64,000 bases of DNA from an uncultured Parabacteroides sp. (GTDB lineage Bacteria; Bacteroidota; Bacteroidia; Bacteroidales; Tannerellaceae). Below, piece by piece: positions 35,593-44,825 of this stretch. The position numbers and the translations under genes were made by a program. Position 1 is the stretch's first letter. The number at the start of each line of letters is the position of its first letter. The notes beneath the pieces are model-generated. The model did not search any database, had not been told where the DNA came from, and saw only the letters and a list, made by a program, of their open reading frames with translations. Location: NCBI GenBank assembly GCA_900541965.1, contig UQLN01000022.1, positions 1-64,000 of the forward strand, given 5' to 3'.

Positions 35593-35716
35593 GGGTTGCT
35601 CAATTCAAAATCCTGAGTTGCCCGACTCACAAGTCTGAGTTGCTCAACTCGCAAACTTGAGTTGCCCGACTCAGAAAACCAAGTTGCCCGACTCACAGAT
35701 TTGAGTCGGGCAACTT
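35593..35716. repeat. 22-bp-period palindrome array, six units (family 2)
   Basis: Six 14-bp units start at 35593, 35615, 35637, 35659, 35681 and 35703, exactly 22 bases apart. The best units read GAGTTGCCCGACTC; variants are GAGTTGCTCAACTC and, last, the reverse orientation GAGTCGGGCAACTT. Counting flanking bases, the unit is 16 bp (TGAGTTGCCCGACTCA) plus a 6-bp spacer, the same geometry as the CATATATG arrays. It lies between convergent genes ending at 35560 and 35752. Confidence 0.85.
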
Positions 35717-35751
35717 AGGATATATAGTTCCTTTTCTACCTTATAGGTACC

Positions 35752-36624
35752 TTATTTCCTGTGCTTCCAGAACAGGACAACCGACAGAACGACAAATGCA
35801 ACAAGCATGACTGTCATCTCCATCCAGTAATGGGACGGCTCAATCCAGATTTCTTTCAGCATATCCCATCTTCCCATGATTTCCACAAACGTCCAGAATA
35901 TAATCACAGTAGGAATAGCATAACGGATAGCATATCCCAGTTTCTTTATCTTCAATAATTTGACGAACAGATAAATAGACCAGGCGAGCGAACCGAATGC
36001 TATAATGGATGTAACCGGATGATGATCGCCAAAGAACCGTTCATCGTAAACAAAGAGAAGTACGATATAACAAGTCCACATGATGATATTCATTTCCATA
36101 AATGTAGTCATCGCATGGTTGCGCACAACCGGTTGAAGACGGCTTACCTGTTGTTCATCCAGAACTGCCTTCTTTGCTGTTCCATAATGCAACTTATCCT
36201 GTATCCAGGTAAACAAAACGCAGTTTGATTTGATACTGAAAATATAAAACAACATGATAATCGCCCAGAAACCGACCGACGAAGGCATGATTAAATATTC
36301 CGGCTTGGTAACGATTTCCCCGTTTTCAATGAGAGGCTGAACCCCGTAACGGTTTGCATAATACACATAAGCAAATTCAACCCATCCGGTCCAAACGAGC
36401 ATTCCGCCGAATAACCCGGCAAAAGTAGCGGTTATTTCTTTCTTGGAATAAATACCCAAAACAAGCAAACCCACCCCTATCACGCCCAATAAAAGGGCAG
36501 CCAGATAAAGCAGGTTATGTCCCAGTATTTTTTCCATCAGAATCATGGCAGCATGTCCTAACGGCATCATAAAAAGTACGATGATAAAAGACAGGATTCC
36601 TGTCCACGGAGATGTTAGTTTCAT
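35752..36624 (-). CDS. Polytopic membrane protein of unknown function
   Basis: A 290-residue inner-membrane protein with about eight hydrophobic helices, a periplasmic or cytoplasmic loop between helices 3 and 4 (YANRYGVQPLIENGEIVTKP) and a basic C-terminus. I do not recognise the family. It is last in the long minus-strand Bat transcription unit, 37 bases after the PAP2 phosphatase, which hints at an envelope role. Confidence 0.6.
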   Translation of the reverse strand: MKLTSPWTGILSFIIVLFMMPLGHAAMILMEKILGHNLLYLAALLLGVIGVGLLVLGIYSKKEITATFAGLFGGMLVWTGWVEFAYVYYANRYGVQPLIENGEIVTKPEYLIMPSSVGFWAIIMLFYIFSIKSNCVLFTWIQDKLHYGTAKKAVLDEQQVSRLQPVVRNHAMTTFMEMNIIMWTCYIVLLFVYDERFFGDHHPVTSIIAFGSLAWSIYLFVKLLKIKKLGYAIRYAIPTVIIFWTFVEIMGRWDMLKEIWIEPSHYWMEMTVMLVAFVVLSVVLFWKHRK

Positions 36625-36661
36625 ATTTGTGTAGAGTTGTTTGCCCGGTTTCTTATTCCGT

Positions 36662-37351
36662 TTACCTCAGAAAACAGGAAACCAATGGGACATTAAAAAC
36701 AATAACTATCAGCGTCATTACCCAGATTCCATAGACAATCAGGTTTCCCCGCAGTACCGAATAAGGAGATTTACTCAAATCCGCACCGGGAACCAGCCTT
36801 CCTCTGGCGTAACGGTAAACCAGATAAACAATATATCCGAAAATAAGCCCGGAAATCGCTCCCGGAACAATATCCGAGATAAAATGTACGCCCAGATAAA
36901 TACGCGTATAAGACATCAGAACCGCCCAAAGAAAGACAGTCCAGGTGAACAACTTATTCTTCATTATACAGGAAAGCAGAAGGGCAACACCAAAAGAGTT
37001 AGCTGCATGTCCGGATATAAACCCGTATAACCCGCCTCGATAGTCGAACACTACTTTTACCTGTTCCATAAAGTCAGGATGATGGGTCGGGCGGAAACGC
37101 ATAAAATAAGGTTTACACAAATGGGATGTAAACTGGTCGCACAATAATACAACCAAACCGATAGCCAGTAAAACCAGTACCGATTCTCTCCAATTCTTTT
37201 TATAGATAAGTACGACGAGTATAAAAGCAATCAACGGCAACCAGATAAACTTTCCTGTATACAACCACATAAAGCGGTCCAGGAAAGCACTATCGCTGCC
37301 GTTAAGCGCTAAGAACAAATCGCGTTCATAAGTCAATATTCTTTCTACCAT
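36662..37351 (-). CDS. PAP2-family membrane phosphatase
   Basis: A 229-residue membrane protein with all three motifs of the PAP2/acid phosphatase superfamily: KPYFMRFRP, FISGHAANS and YTRIYLGVHFISD, giving the catalytic His/Arg/Asp set. Members dephosphorylate undecaprenyl pyrophosphate, phosphatidylglycerophosphate or other lipid phosphates at the outer face of the inner membrane. It is 31 bases downstream of batE and probably part of that transcript. Confidence 0.85.
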   Translation of the reverse strand: MVERILTYERDLFLALNGSDSAFLDRFMWLYTGKFIWLPLIAFILVVLIYKKNWRESVLVLLAIGLVVLLCDQFTSHLCKPYFMRFRPTHHPDFMEQVKVVFDYRGGLYGFISGHAANSFGVALLLSCIMKNKLFTWTVFLWAVLMSYTRIYLGVHFISDIVPGAISGLIFGYIVYLVYRYARGRLVPGADLSKSPYSVLRGNLIVYGIWVMTLIVIVFNVPLVSCFLR

Positions 37352-37382
37352 AATAGGGTTAGATTTAAAATTACAGAGTTTG

Positions 37383-38150
37383 TCAAATTACTTGTATATC
37401 TTTTGTAGGCATCCATCCGACACTGCCATCTTCCATTTCTATTTCGCTCCAATCCCCTAATTTGCTCTTTATGGAAACCTTCGTCCCTTCATGCAAGATG
37501 AACAAATCCGTACCGCTTGCATCCGGAGAACTTTTTATGGTAACAGTCGGAGCAAAAATAATGGCACTGTTCCGGTTAAGCATTTCCGCTTTCTGGTGCT
37601 GGCCAAAGATATTGGCAAATATCACCAAGACCAACAATAGAAGACCTACATAGAAGCCTATCTTTTTCAAATGAATCCATTTGGAGAAGAAAAACATAAT
37701 CAGACATCCGATAAACAAGATAAAACAAAGAATACCTATCTTTCCCCAGGAATCGGCTCCGGCCATATTCTGGATAGAGTCAAACCACTGGCTTAAAAAG
37801 AAGCCGCCTACAGGTTCAATCTTATCTACGGTTTTCTGACGTGCCATCTGCAGGTTGAAACGGATGTCCTTATCTCCCGGATCCAATACTAAAGCCCGTT
37901 CGTAATTCAGGATAGCCGGAGCAATCTTGCCTGCCTTATAATAGGCATTCCCCAGATTATAGAAGATTGCGGCAGACTCGCCATGGCTTTTAATAATACC
38001 TTCGTATAATTCAATTGCTTTATTATAATCTTCCTGCGTATAGGCAGTTTCCGCCTCCTTGATAGCAGTTTCCTGCGCATACACGCCCAAAGCTACGAAC
38101 TGTACCAAGAGGAAGAACAGTATTTTTTTCATATTGATATTCATCTTCAT
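37383..38150 (-). CDS. batE: BatE: TPR and SH3-like domain membrane protein
   Basis: A 255-residue protein with signal peptide or anchor (MKKILFFLLVQFVALGVYA), tetratricopeptide repeats (about 28-100, for example AIFYNLGNAYYKAGKIAPAI), two membrane helices (about 145-195) and a C-terminal bacterial SH3-like domain (about 205-255, GTKVSIKSKLGDWSEIEMED). I set the start at 38150, five bases after the batD stop; the annotated-looking longer frame overlaps batD. It is part of the Bat (Bacteroides aerotolerance) operon; biochemical role unknown. Confidence 0.82.
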   Translation of the reverse strand: MKMNINMKKILFFLLVQFVALGVYAQETAIKEAETAYTQEDYNKAIELYEGIIKSHGESAAIFYNLGNAYYKAGKIAPAILNYERALVLDPGDKDIRFNLQMARQKTVDKIEPVGGFFLSQWFDSIQNMAGADSWGKIGILCFILFIGCLIMFFFSKWIHLKKIGFYVGLLLLVLVIFANIFGQHQKAEMLNRNSAIIFAPTVTIKSSPDASGTDLFILHEGTKVSIKSKLGDWSEIEMEDGSVGWMPTKDIQVI

Positions 38151-38154
38151 GCGA

Positions 38155-39966
38155 TTACTTTTTAATTGTATTCTCCATTTTTCCAATGGCATCTACAGTC
38201 TGTTCATATAATTTATCCATAGCATCCGATGCTTGTGTAGGTGCATAACGGGCAAACTCGCAAGTATTCAGAATTTCCATAAATTCATTAATCAACGCAT
38301 CGTCCACACCGTACTGGGTCAACTCGGCCTCTACATTATCTTTACTCAAATTAGACTGTGGAATGTTCAACTTATCACTCAGATATCCCCAAACTGCACG
38401 AAGTACTTCATCATAAAATTCTTCCTTCTTGTTTTCTTTCAGCAACTTGCCGGCATTCTTCAAACGGCGTACAGCCATTTTGTTTGCTTTCTTGGTACGA
38501 ACCAAGGCAAGGTCTGAATTTTCTTTTACCTGTTTACGGTAAATGATAAAGAATACAATAAAGAGGATAGCCGGAATCAGGTAACATAAAATGTACATGA
38601 AGGAGCCGAAGAATATTTCGTTATTCGTAATAAAATGAATACCGTTCACTTTCAGGTAACGGATATCTTTTCCCAGATATTTTACACTTTCCTTATTGCT
38701 GAAATTAGATACGACAGGAGCAGCCGTTCCTCCCCCCTGACCTTGCTCTACATGCAATTTATAAGGTTCGGACTTGATTGTTTTATACGTACCTGACTTC
38801 GGATCAAAATAAGAGAAGGCTATCGCCGGTATTTCAAAATCGCCGGCATAACGGGGAATTGCCATATATTCGATCGTCTTGCTGCCGGATGCACCGGAAG
38901 AGGTTACTTTAATATCGGAAGTAACCTTCGGATCATACACATCAAAATCATTCGGGAAAACAACTTCCGGATTCTTCACCAGCTTAATATTTCCATTACC
39001 GGATATATTCACCTTAACAGTAACCGCTTCATCCGTTTTCACATTGTTGGAACTGATACTGGAAGTCATTGTATAATTACCGACAGCCCCACCGTATGAA
39101 GCAGGCTTACCGGAAGGCAAAGGCTTCACATCGATTGCAACGGCAGGCGTCGTCAACATCTTATTCAAATCCACAGAAGATTCGAAAAAGTCATCGAATA
39201 TACTACCTCTCCTTTTCTGTGGAGCCGGAACCCGTACTATAACATCCATCTTTCCCGACGGAATCGTTATCTTACCGGAGCGTTGCGGATAAAGGACAGT
39301 TTGCCGGATAACAACCGCTTTATAACGTTTTCCATTATAATCTTCAAGTGTCCATTGTTTTTGTTCAGGCAATTCTATTTCCTGAGCCAGAAAGCCGTCG
39401 AATTCCGGAAATTTAGGAGGATTGATTCCTGCTATATCAACTCTGGTATACAGCTTGAATGTAACCAATATACCTTCCTGTTCATATACATTTTTATCTG
39501 AAACATTGATACGGAGGAATATATCATCATTAGATACACGGAGGGTTCCATCATTATTTTGCTTGGCAACCTCGTCTGCCTTTTCAGCAGGAAGAACTTT
39601 TATAACCAATGCATTTGATGAATAATTGGAACCTTTCACTTTGATTGTAGCCGGAGCGACATTGAACGTACCTTCTTTCTTCGGCATTAAAACATACGTA
39701 AAGGTCAATGACGTTTCCGTACTCAAACTGCCATTGATAAGCTGGGTACTCATACTTGTCGAAGTGGACGGTCCCATCAATACATCAAAATCAGAAAGTT
39801 CCGGTACACGCAAATCCTTCCCATCAGCATTTACCGTATACGTCAGATTAAACCGTTCTCCCATGGCAACCACAGGAGGCGCAGATGCTTTAAACGTTAC
39901 ATCGGCTGCTTTTGCTGCCAACCCGAATGTAGCGAAGAGCACAAATAAGAAAACTAATTTCCTCAT
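38155..39966 (-). CDS. batD: BatD: oxygen-tolerance protein
   Basis: A 603-residue protein with signal peptide (1-20), several Ig-like beta-domains in the periplasm (first strand VTFKASAPPVVAMGERFNLT), one membrane helix near 450-475 and a cytoplasmic helical tail with DEVLRAVWGYLSDKLNIPQS. This is the standard BatD layout. BatD is thought to organise the VWA proteins BatA/BatB in the membrane; it was first described in Bacteroides fragilis aerotolerance. It is followed by batE with a five-base gap. Confidence 0.88.
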   Translation of the reverse strand: MRKLVFLFVLFATFGLAAKAADVTFKASAPPVVAMGERFNLTYTVNADGKDLRVPELSDFDVLMGPSTSTSMSTQLINGSLSTETSLTFTYVLMPKKEGTFNVAPATIKVKGSNYSSNALVIKVLPAEKADEVAKQNNDGTLRVSNDDIFLRINVSDKNVYEQEGILVTFKLYTRVDIAGINPPKFPEFDGFLAQEIELPEQKQWTLEDYNGKRYKAVVIRQTVLYPQRSGKITIPSGKMDVIVRVPAPQKRRGSIFDDFFESSVDLNKMLTTPAVAIDVKPLPSGKPASYGGAVGNYTMTSSISSNNVKTDEAVTVKVNISGNGNIKLVKNPEVVFPNDFDVYDPKVTSDIKVTSSGASGSKTIEYMAIPRYAGDFEIPAIAFSYFDPKSGTYKTIKSEPYKLHVEQGQGGGTAAPVVSNFSNKESVKYLGKDIRYLKVNGIHFITNNEIFFGSFMYILCYLIPAILFIVFFIIYRKQVKENSDLALVRTKKANKMAVRRLKNAGKLLKENKKEEFYDEVLRAVWGYLSDKLNIPQSNLSKDNVEAELTQYGVDDALINEFMEILNTCEFARYAPTQASDAMDKLYEQTVDAIGKMENTIKK

Positions 39967-39998
39967 TATTATATCGTTATTTTTTGTTTATCCCTTTA

Positions 39999-40759
39999 TT
40001 ACCACTCTTTTTCAACTCTACGGCGCTGTTGCTGCTGGGCCTGCGCTTTCTTCACTTTCTCCTGAGTGTCTTTTTCGTCCTGCAGGAAGGCATCCAGCAT
40101 CTGTTGAGCATTATCCTGGCTCATCTGTTCGTTTTGCTGCTGTTGTTCCTGAGTCTTATTGTCTTTTTTATCATCCTGTTGCTGCTGGTCCTGCTGTTGT
40201 TGTTGCTGATCCTGCTGCTGTTCATCTTTCTTATCGTCTTTTTTATCCTGATCCTGGTTTTTATCCTGATCTTGTTGCTGTTGCTGCTGGTCTTCCAACA
40301 ATTTTTGTGCCAAAGCTAAATTATAGCGCGTTTCGTCATCTTTCGGATTAAAACGCAGGGATTGTTTATAGGCTTCAACACTTTTGGCATATTCTTTATT
40401 CTGCATGCCGATATTTCCGAGATTATGGAAAATCTCGGATAAACGAGCCTTGCCTTCAGGAGTCTCCATCATCTTTTCTGCCTGCCCCGCTATCAACTGA
40501 TACTGCTCGGCAGCTTCCGGAAATTTCTTCTGCTTATATAAAGCATTTCCCAAATCATAGGTTCCTTCCGCAGAGCGGGGATTTACTTCCAAGCTCTTCG
40601 ATAAGCAATCTCCGCTTCGGTATATTTTTCCTGTTCGTACAGTTTATTCCCTTCACGCACATTTTTACGTTCCGCTTTCTGTGCAAACACGGCACCTGAG
40701 CAAAACATAAAAGCGGTCATCCATATTATTGATTTTTGCATACGCTTCATCTCATTCAT
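39999..40759 (-). pseudogene. batC: batC with a one-base frameshift (TPR protein)
   Basis: From the ATG at 40759 the reading frame gives a signal peptide (IIWMTAFMFCSGAVFAQ) and the first TPR helix (NKLYEQEKYTEAEIAYR), then after about 53 codons runs into a stop. From about 40600 the TPR sequence continues in another frame (KSLEVNPRSAEGTYDLGNAL...) for about 200 residues to 39999, ending in a Gln/Asp/Lys-rich tract (about 70 residues). Restoring one base between CG and AAGAGC (near 40599) gives a single frame of 253 residues, the expected BatC. The start is five bases after the batB stop. The loss could be a real mutation or a sequencing error. Confidence 0.82.
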
Positions 40760-40763
40760 TCCA

Positions 40764-41783
40764 TTAAGAAAACAGTTTCACTTTTCTGAATATACGGTTC
40801 TTCCTGTCGAGCGTCATAAAGTCGGCCAACAGCAATATCAGAGCTATCCAGGCAAAAGTCTGGAAACGTTCGTCGTATTCCGAATAGACTTTGCTATCCA
40901 GTTCCGATTTATTCATTTTATCGATTTCCTTTTGCAAGGCTCTTAATGCAGAGTTGGTATTGTCGGCACGCACGTAAGTGCCATGTCCTGCCGCAGCAAT
41001 CTCACGGCACATCTCTTCGTTCAGTTTGGTGATGACTACATTTCCTTCCTTATCTTTCATATAGTCATTGTTGCCGCCAACCGGGATAGGCGAACCTTTC
41101 GGGTCTCCCATACCTACAATATTCACATGGATACCTTTTTCAGCCGCCGCTGCCGCCGCTTTCACTGCATCTCCTTCGTGGTTCTCACCATCGGTAATCA
41201 GGATGATTGCCTTGTCGGAAGTTTCACTCGGGGTAAATGAGCGCATCGCCAGATTGATAGCCGAGCCGATAGCCGTTCCCTGAGCCGAAACCATCGACGG
41301 GTTGATGGACGAAAGGAACATCTTTGCCGAAATATAATCGGAAGTAATCGGAAGCTGCGTAAAAGCATCACCGGCAAATACAATCAAACCGACTTTATCA
41401 TTCGACAGACCGTCTGTCAACTTAGACAACATTTGTTTGGCTTTCTCCAAACGGTTCGGGGAAACATCCTCCGCCATCATGGAATTGGATACGTCGAGGC
41501 AGACCATCACTTCCACGCCCTGGCGTTTTACTGTTTCCAGCTTGGAACCGAACTGCGGTCCTGCAATAACAATAATAACCATGGCAATGGCCCCGAACAA
41601 CAGCCAAAATTTCAAGTGCTGGCGTTTAGGAGATACCTCAGGCATCAACTCCGACAACAGTTCTGGATTACCATATTTCTTGATTGCCTTCTTCTTTAAC
41701 ACGATTGCATACACATAGAATGCGATCAATACGGGAAGAACGAACAGCAAGTATAAAAAGTCCGGATGTGCAAAACGAAACAT
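40764..41783 (-). CDS. batB: BatB: VWA-domain membrane protein
   Basis: A 339-residue protein with two N-terminal membrane helices, a periplasmic/cytoplasmic von Willebrand factor A domain (about 90-290) and a C-terminal membrane helix. The metal-binding MIDAS motif is intact: DVSNS near 97-101, the conserved Thr in SAQGTAIG, and ITDGENHEGD. It forms the Bat complex with BatA and is encoded 12 bases after it. Confidence 0.9.
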   Translation of the reverse strand: MFRFAHPDFLYLLFVLPVLIAFYVYAIVLKKKAIKKYGNPELLSELMPEVSPKRQHLKFWLLFGAIAMVIIVIAGPQFGSKLETVKRQGVEVMVCLDVSNSMMAEDVSPNRLEKAKQMLSKLTDGLSNDKVGLIVFAGDAFTQLPITSDYISAKMFLSSINPSMVSAQGTAIGSAINLAMRSFTPSETSDKAIILITDGENHEGDAVKAAAAAAEKGIHVNIVGMGDPKGSPIPVGGNNDYMKDKEGNVVITKLNEEMCREIAAAGHGTYVRADNTNSALRALQKEIDKMNKSELDSKVYSEYDERFQTFAWIALILLLADFMTLDRKNRIFRKVKLFS

Positions 41784-41795
41784 AAGCTTCTTTCT

Positions 41796-42782
41796 TTACG
41801 GTATATTTCTTAACAATGTATTTCTCAATAAAATCTCAACCAGCAACAGAGCGAACAACAGCAAAGCCCAGTTCTTATATTCTTCCTGTTTCTTACTGTA
41901 TTCCTGTACACTGATTTTCGTTTTCTCCATCTTATCGATTTCCGAATAAATCTCTTTCAGGCTGGCATTGTCCGTAGCACGGAAATACTGTCCGCCTGTA
42001 GTTGCCGAGATTTGCTTCAAAGTAGGCTCGTCAATCTCTACCGGGATATTCTGGTATTGTACGCCGAATGCTGTCTGGAACGGATAAGGCGCTTCCCCTT
42101 TCGTACCGACACCAATCGTATAAACACGTACACCGAATGTCTGGGCAATCTCGGCAGCGGTTACCGGAGCAATCTCTCCCATATTATTCATACCATCGGT
42201 AAGCAGAATAATCACTTTCGACTTAGCCTGGCTGTCTTTAATACGGCTCACGGCATTTGCCAGTCCCAAACCAATCGCAGTACCATCTTCAATAAGACCC
42301 GGTTGGATATCCTTGAACAGGTTCAACAATACGGAGTGGTCGGTTGTCAGCGGACATTGTGTAAAGCTCTCTCCTGCAAAAACGACCAAGCCGATATTAT
42401 CGTTCGGACGTCCGTTGATGAAAGAGGCAGCCACATCCTTGGCAGCTTCCAAACGGTTAGGTTTCAAGTCCTGCGCCAACATACTGCTGGAAATATCCAT
42501 TGCCAGTACAATATCGATACCTTCGGTCGACGAGTTCTGCCAGCTATTGGTCGACTGCGGGCGCGCAAGTATGACTATCAATACGCCAACGGCAGCCATA
42601 CGCAATATAAACGGGACATGGCGCAGATACACCTTCCATGATGCCGCTCCCGGAACATCGAATGCCTGCGAAGAGGATACCTGCAAACTTGCCTGGTTTT
42701 TGCTGAGTTTGTAGATATACCATCCAATCATCGGGATGAGCAGTAATAACAAATACAGATATGTAGGATTTGCAAATACCAT
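41796..42782 (-). CDS. batA: BatA: VWA-domain membrane protein
   Basis: A 328-residue paralogue of BatB with the same layout: an N-terminal helix pair, a VWA domain with MIDAS DISSS (near 96-100), EDGTAIG and LTDGMNNMGE, and a C-terminal membrane helix. VWA proteins of this type are thought to work with the MoxR ATPase encoded upstream as metal-dependent scaffold or chaperone pairs. It follows the BatD-like gene with a one-base gap. Confidence 0.9.
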   Translation of the reverse strand: MVFANPTYLYLLLLLIPMIGWYIYKLSKNQASLQVSSSQAFDVPGAASWKVYLRHVPFILRMAAVGVLIVILARPQSTNSWQNSSTEGIDIVLAMDISSSMLAQDLKPNRLEAAKDVAASFINGRPNDNIGLVVFAGESFTQCPLTTDHSVLLNLFKDIQPGLIEDGTAIGLGLANAVSRIKDSQAKSKVIILLTDGMNNMGEIAPVTAAEIAQTFGVRVYTIGVGTKGEAPYPFQTAFGVQYQNIPVEIDEPTLKQISATTGGQYFRATDNASLKEIYSEIDKMEKTKISVQEYSKKQEEYKNWALLLFALLLVEILLRNTLLRNIP

Positions 42783-42783
42783 T

Positions 42784-43788
42784 TTATTCTTTAATTACAG
42801 TTGTATCATTCGTTTCAACAGGTTTCTCTTCTTTTTGTTCTTCCGGAGCCACCTCTACCACTTCCTGTTTGGTCTTGTCGACAAACAGATAAGCATTCGT
42901 CATACTCAAGTCGTTTTCATCAGGCAACGGATTCATCTTGGCGAATTTCACGAAATCCGATAATAACAGAATCTGTTGCAGGTTGTCATACACAGAAGAT
43001 GCATCCGGTGTTTTGCGGATAATATCCAATATCTCGCCGGAAGTCATTTCCATGGCATTGATACCGAAACGTTCCACAATATAACGGCGCAATGTATCCG
43101 TTATCATTGTAAAATACTCCTTGCTGCGTCCCTGCTGCCAGAGCTTCTGCTGCTTGATTTCATCCAGTTCCTTCACGGCCTGTTCATGAGGCGGCAACTT
43201 CGGTTCCGGCTTCTTGAACGGGATAAGCGACTGGCGGTTGCGCAAACGCTTGATTACATAAGCGATTACACAAATCAGGAACAGAGCCAGCAACACGCCG
43301 AAGATTATCGGATAGTAATCTGCCAGCACGAAAGGCGGCTTCCATACATTCTTTATATCAAAAAACTCTTCCGGCTTATCCGTATTCACAGGAATGGTAG
43401 ATACTTTCAGTGCTATCTGATTGGAATAGACCGTATCCTTGCCATCTATCACCTTGAACGGAGGAAGCAGGTAAAGCGATGAATCAAAAGAAGTAACCAG
43501 CAAATCCTGTTTGATTAACAGGCGGTCGTTATCTATCTCGGTAGTATCCGCTTTCGGTATATCCAATACCTCTACCCCTGCCATCAATGTATCGCGGGGG
43601 ATAACAAGCTGTACCTCCTTATTTTTATCGGCTGTCACCGTTAAATGTAAAACAGTCTGCTCTCCGATGAGTATCGCTGCCGAGTCTACCTTCACATCCA
43701 ACAGCGTATTCTGTGCAGATGCCTTTCCCCCGGAAAAGGACAGCCCTATAAGAGCGAGAAACAGAATGCTTTTATGTATCAATTTCAT
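42784..43788 (-). CDS. BatD-like single-pass membrane protein of the Bat operon
   Basis: A 334-residue protein: signal peptide (1-25), a periplasmic Ig-like domain (about 28-140, VDSAAILIGEQTVLHLTVTA), one membrane helix (YYPIIFGVLLALFLICVIAYVI, about 157-178), and a cytoplasmic helical domain (EYFTMITDTLRRYIVERFG) resembling the BatD tail. A Glu/Val-rich C-terminus follows. It is typical of the gene between DUF58 and batA in Bacteroidetes; exact role unknown. Confidence 0.72.
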   Translation of the reverse strand: MKLIHKSILFLALIGLSFSGGKASAQNTLLDVKVDSAAILIGEQTVLHLTVTADKNKEVQLVIPRDTLMAGVEVLDIPKADTTEIDNDRLLIKQDLLVTSFDSSLYLLPPFKVIDGKDTVYSNQIALKVSTIPVNTDKPEEFFDIKNVWKPPFVLADYYPIIFGVLLALFLICVIAYVIKRLRNRQSLIPFKKPEPKLPPHEQAVKELDEIKQQKLWQQGRSKEYFTMITDTLRRYIVERFGINAMEMTSGEILDIIRKTPDASSVYDNLQQILLLSDFVKFAKMNPLPDENDLSMTNAYLFVDKTKQEVVEVAPEEQKEEKPVETNDTTVIKE

Positions 43789-43797
43789 TTGTATGCT

Positions 43798-44667
43798 TTA
43801 ATTACGTTTATCAAAAAGAGCAATTAATGCCTTCACATAATCATCTTCCGTACGGATAGACACGGAGTCTACGCGGCATTTCTTGAACGAGTCGTTCATT
43901 GCAGCCTGACGGCGGTCCCACCATTTTTTATAGGTTTCGCGTACGCTCGCCGAAGAAGTATCGATCCAACGTTCCGCTCCGGTTTCCGCATCCTTGATTT
44001 TCATCAGACCGACAGACGGAAGTTCCGTTTCACGGCGGTCGTATACCTGGATAGCCACCACGTCATGCTTGCGGTTTGCGATTGTAAGTGCATCCTTAAA
44101 ACCGTCTTTGTCGATAAAGTCGGAAATCAGGAATGCCGTGCAACGTTTCTTTATTGCATTCGTCAGGTATTTCAGGACCTGGGTAATATCCGTTTTCTTA
44201 TCATCCGGCTGAAAGTCTATCAGCTCGCGGATAATATAAAGGATATGCTTTTTCCCTTTCTGCGGAGGAATAAACTTCTCTATCTTATCGGAAAAGAATA
44301 TCACACCGATTTTATCATTATTCTGAATCGCCGAGAAAGCAAGTGTTGCGGCAATCTCCGTAATGACTTCTTTCTTCATTACATTCACGGAACCGAAATC
44401 CCGGCTACCCGACACATCAATCAGCAACATTACCGTCAACTCACGCTCTTCTTCAAACACCTTTATATAAGGGCGTACATAGCGTGCGGTAACATTCCAG
44501 TCGATGTCGCGGATATCATCGCCGTACTGGTACTCACGCACTTCGCTGAATGCCATACCGCGTCCTTTGAATGCGGAGTGGTACTGACCGGCGAAGATAT
44601 TGCGGGACAAGCCACGCGTTTTTATCTCAATCCGACGAACCTTCTTTAATAGTTCACTTGTTTCCAT
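43798..44667 (-). CDS. DUF58-family protein of the MoxR/Bat cluster
   Basis: A 289-residue soluble protein of the DUF58 group. It contains GRGMAFSEVREYQYGDDIRD and RDIDWNVTARY, the hallmark block, followed by a VWA-like core with DVSGS (a MIDAS-like start). DUF58 proteins accompany MoxR ATPases and are thought to be their partners or substrates. It is second in the operon, ten bases before the BatD-like gene, and separated from moxR by a 158-base spacer that carries a palindrome array. Confidence 0.88.
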   Translation of the reverse strand: METSELLKKVRRIEIKTRGLSRNIFAGQYHSAFKGRGMAFSEVREYQYGDDIRDIDWNVTARYVRPYIKVFEEERELTVMLLIDVSGSRDFGSVNVMKKEVITEIAATLAFSAIQNNDKIGVIFFSDKIEKFIPPQKGKKHILYIIRELIDFQPDDKKTDITQVLKYLTNAIKKRCTAFLISDFIDKDGFKDALTIANRKHDVVAIQVYDRRETELPSVGLMKIKDAETGAERWIDTSSASVRETYKKWWDRRQAAMNDSFKKCRVDSVSIRTEDDYVKALIALFDKRN

Positions 44668-44705
44668 AGAATACGCTTTCTCTCTAATATAAATACTCCA
44701 ATTTC

Positions 44706-44787
44706 AAAAGATATATGTTCCGTTTTTAAAACATATATGCTTTGCGTTTAAAACATACATGTTTTGAAATCAAATCATATATGTTTT
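44706..44787. repeat. 22-bp-period palindrome array, four units (family 1)
   Basis: 16-bp units start at 44706 (AAAAGATATATGTTCC), 44728 (AAAACATATATGCTTT), 44750 (AAAACATACATGTTTT) and 44772 (AAATCATATATGTTTT), each followed by a 6-bp spacer. It lies inside the Bat operon, between the moxR stop and the DUF58 start. Confidence 0.85.
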
Positions 44788-44825
44788 GAATACAGGGTAT
44801 ATTGCATCCCCATTCAGAAGATATA

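Noticed and set aside
35593..35716. Possible CRISPR array
   Set aside because: Units are 16 bp with only 6-bp spacers, palindromic and variable; no cas genes are nearby. Real CRISPR spacers are about 30 bp.
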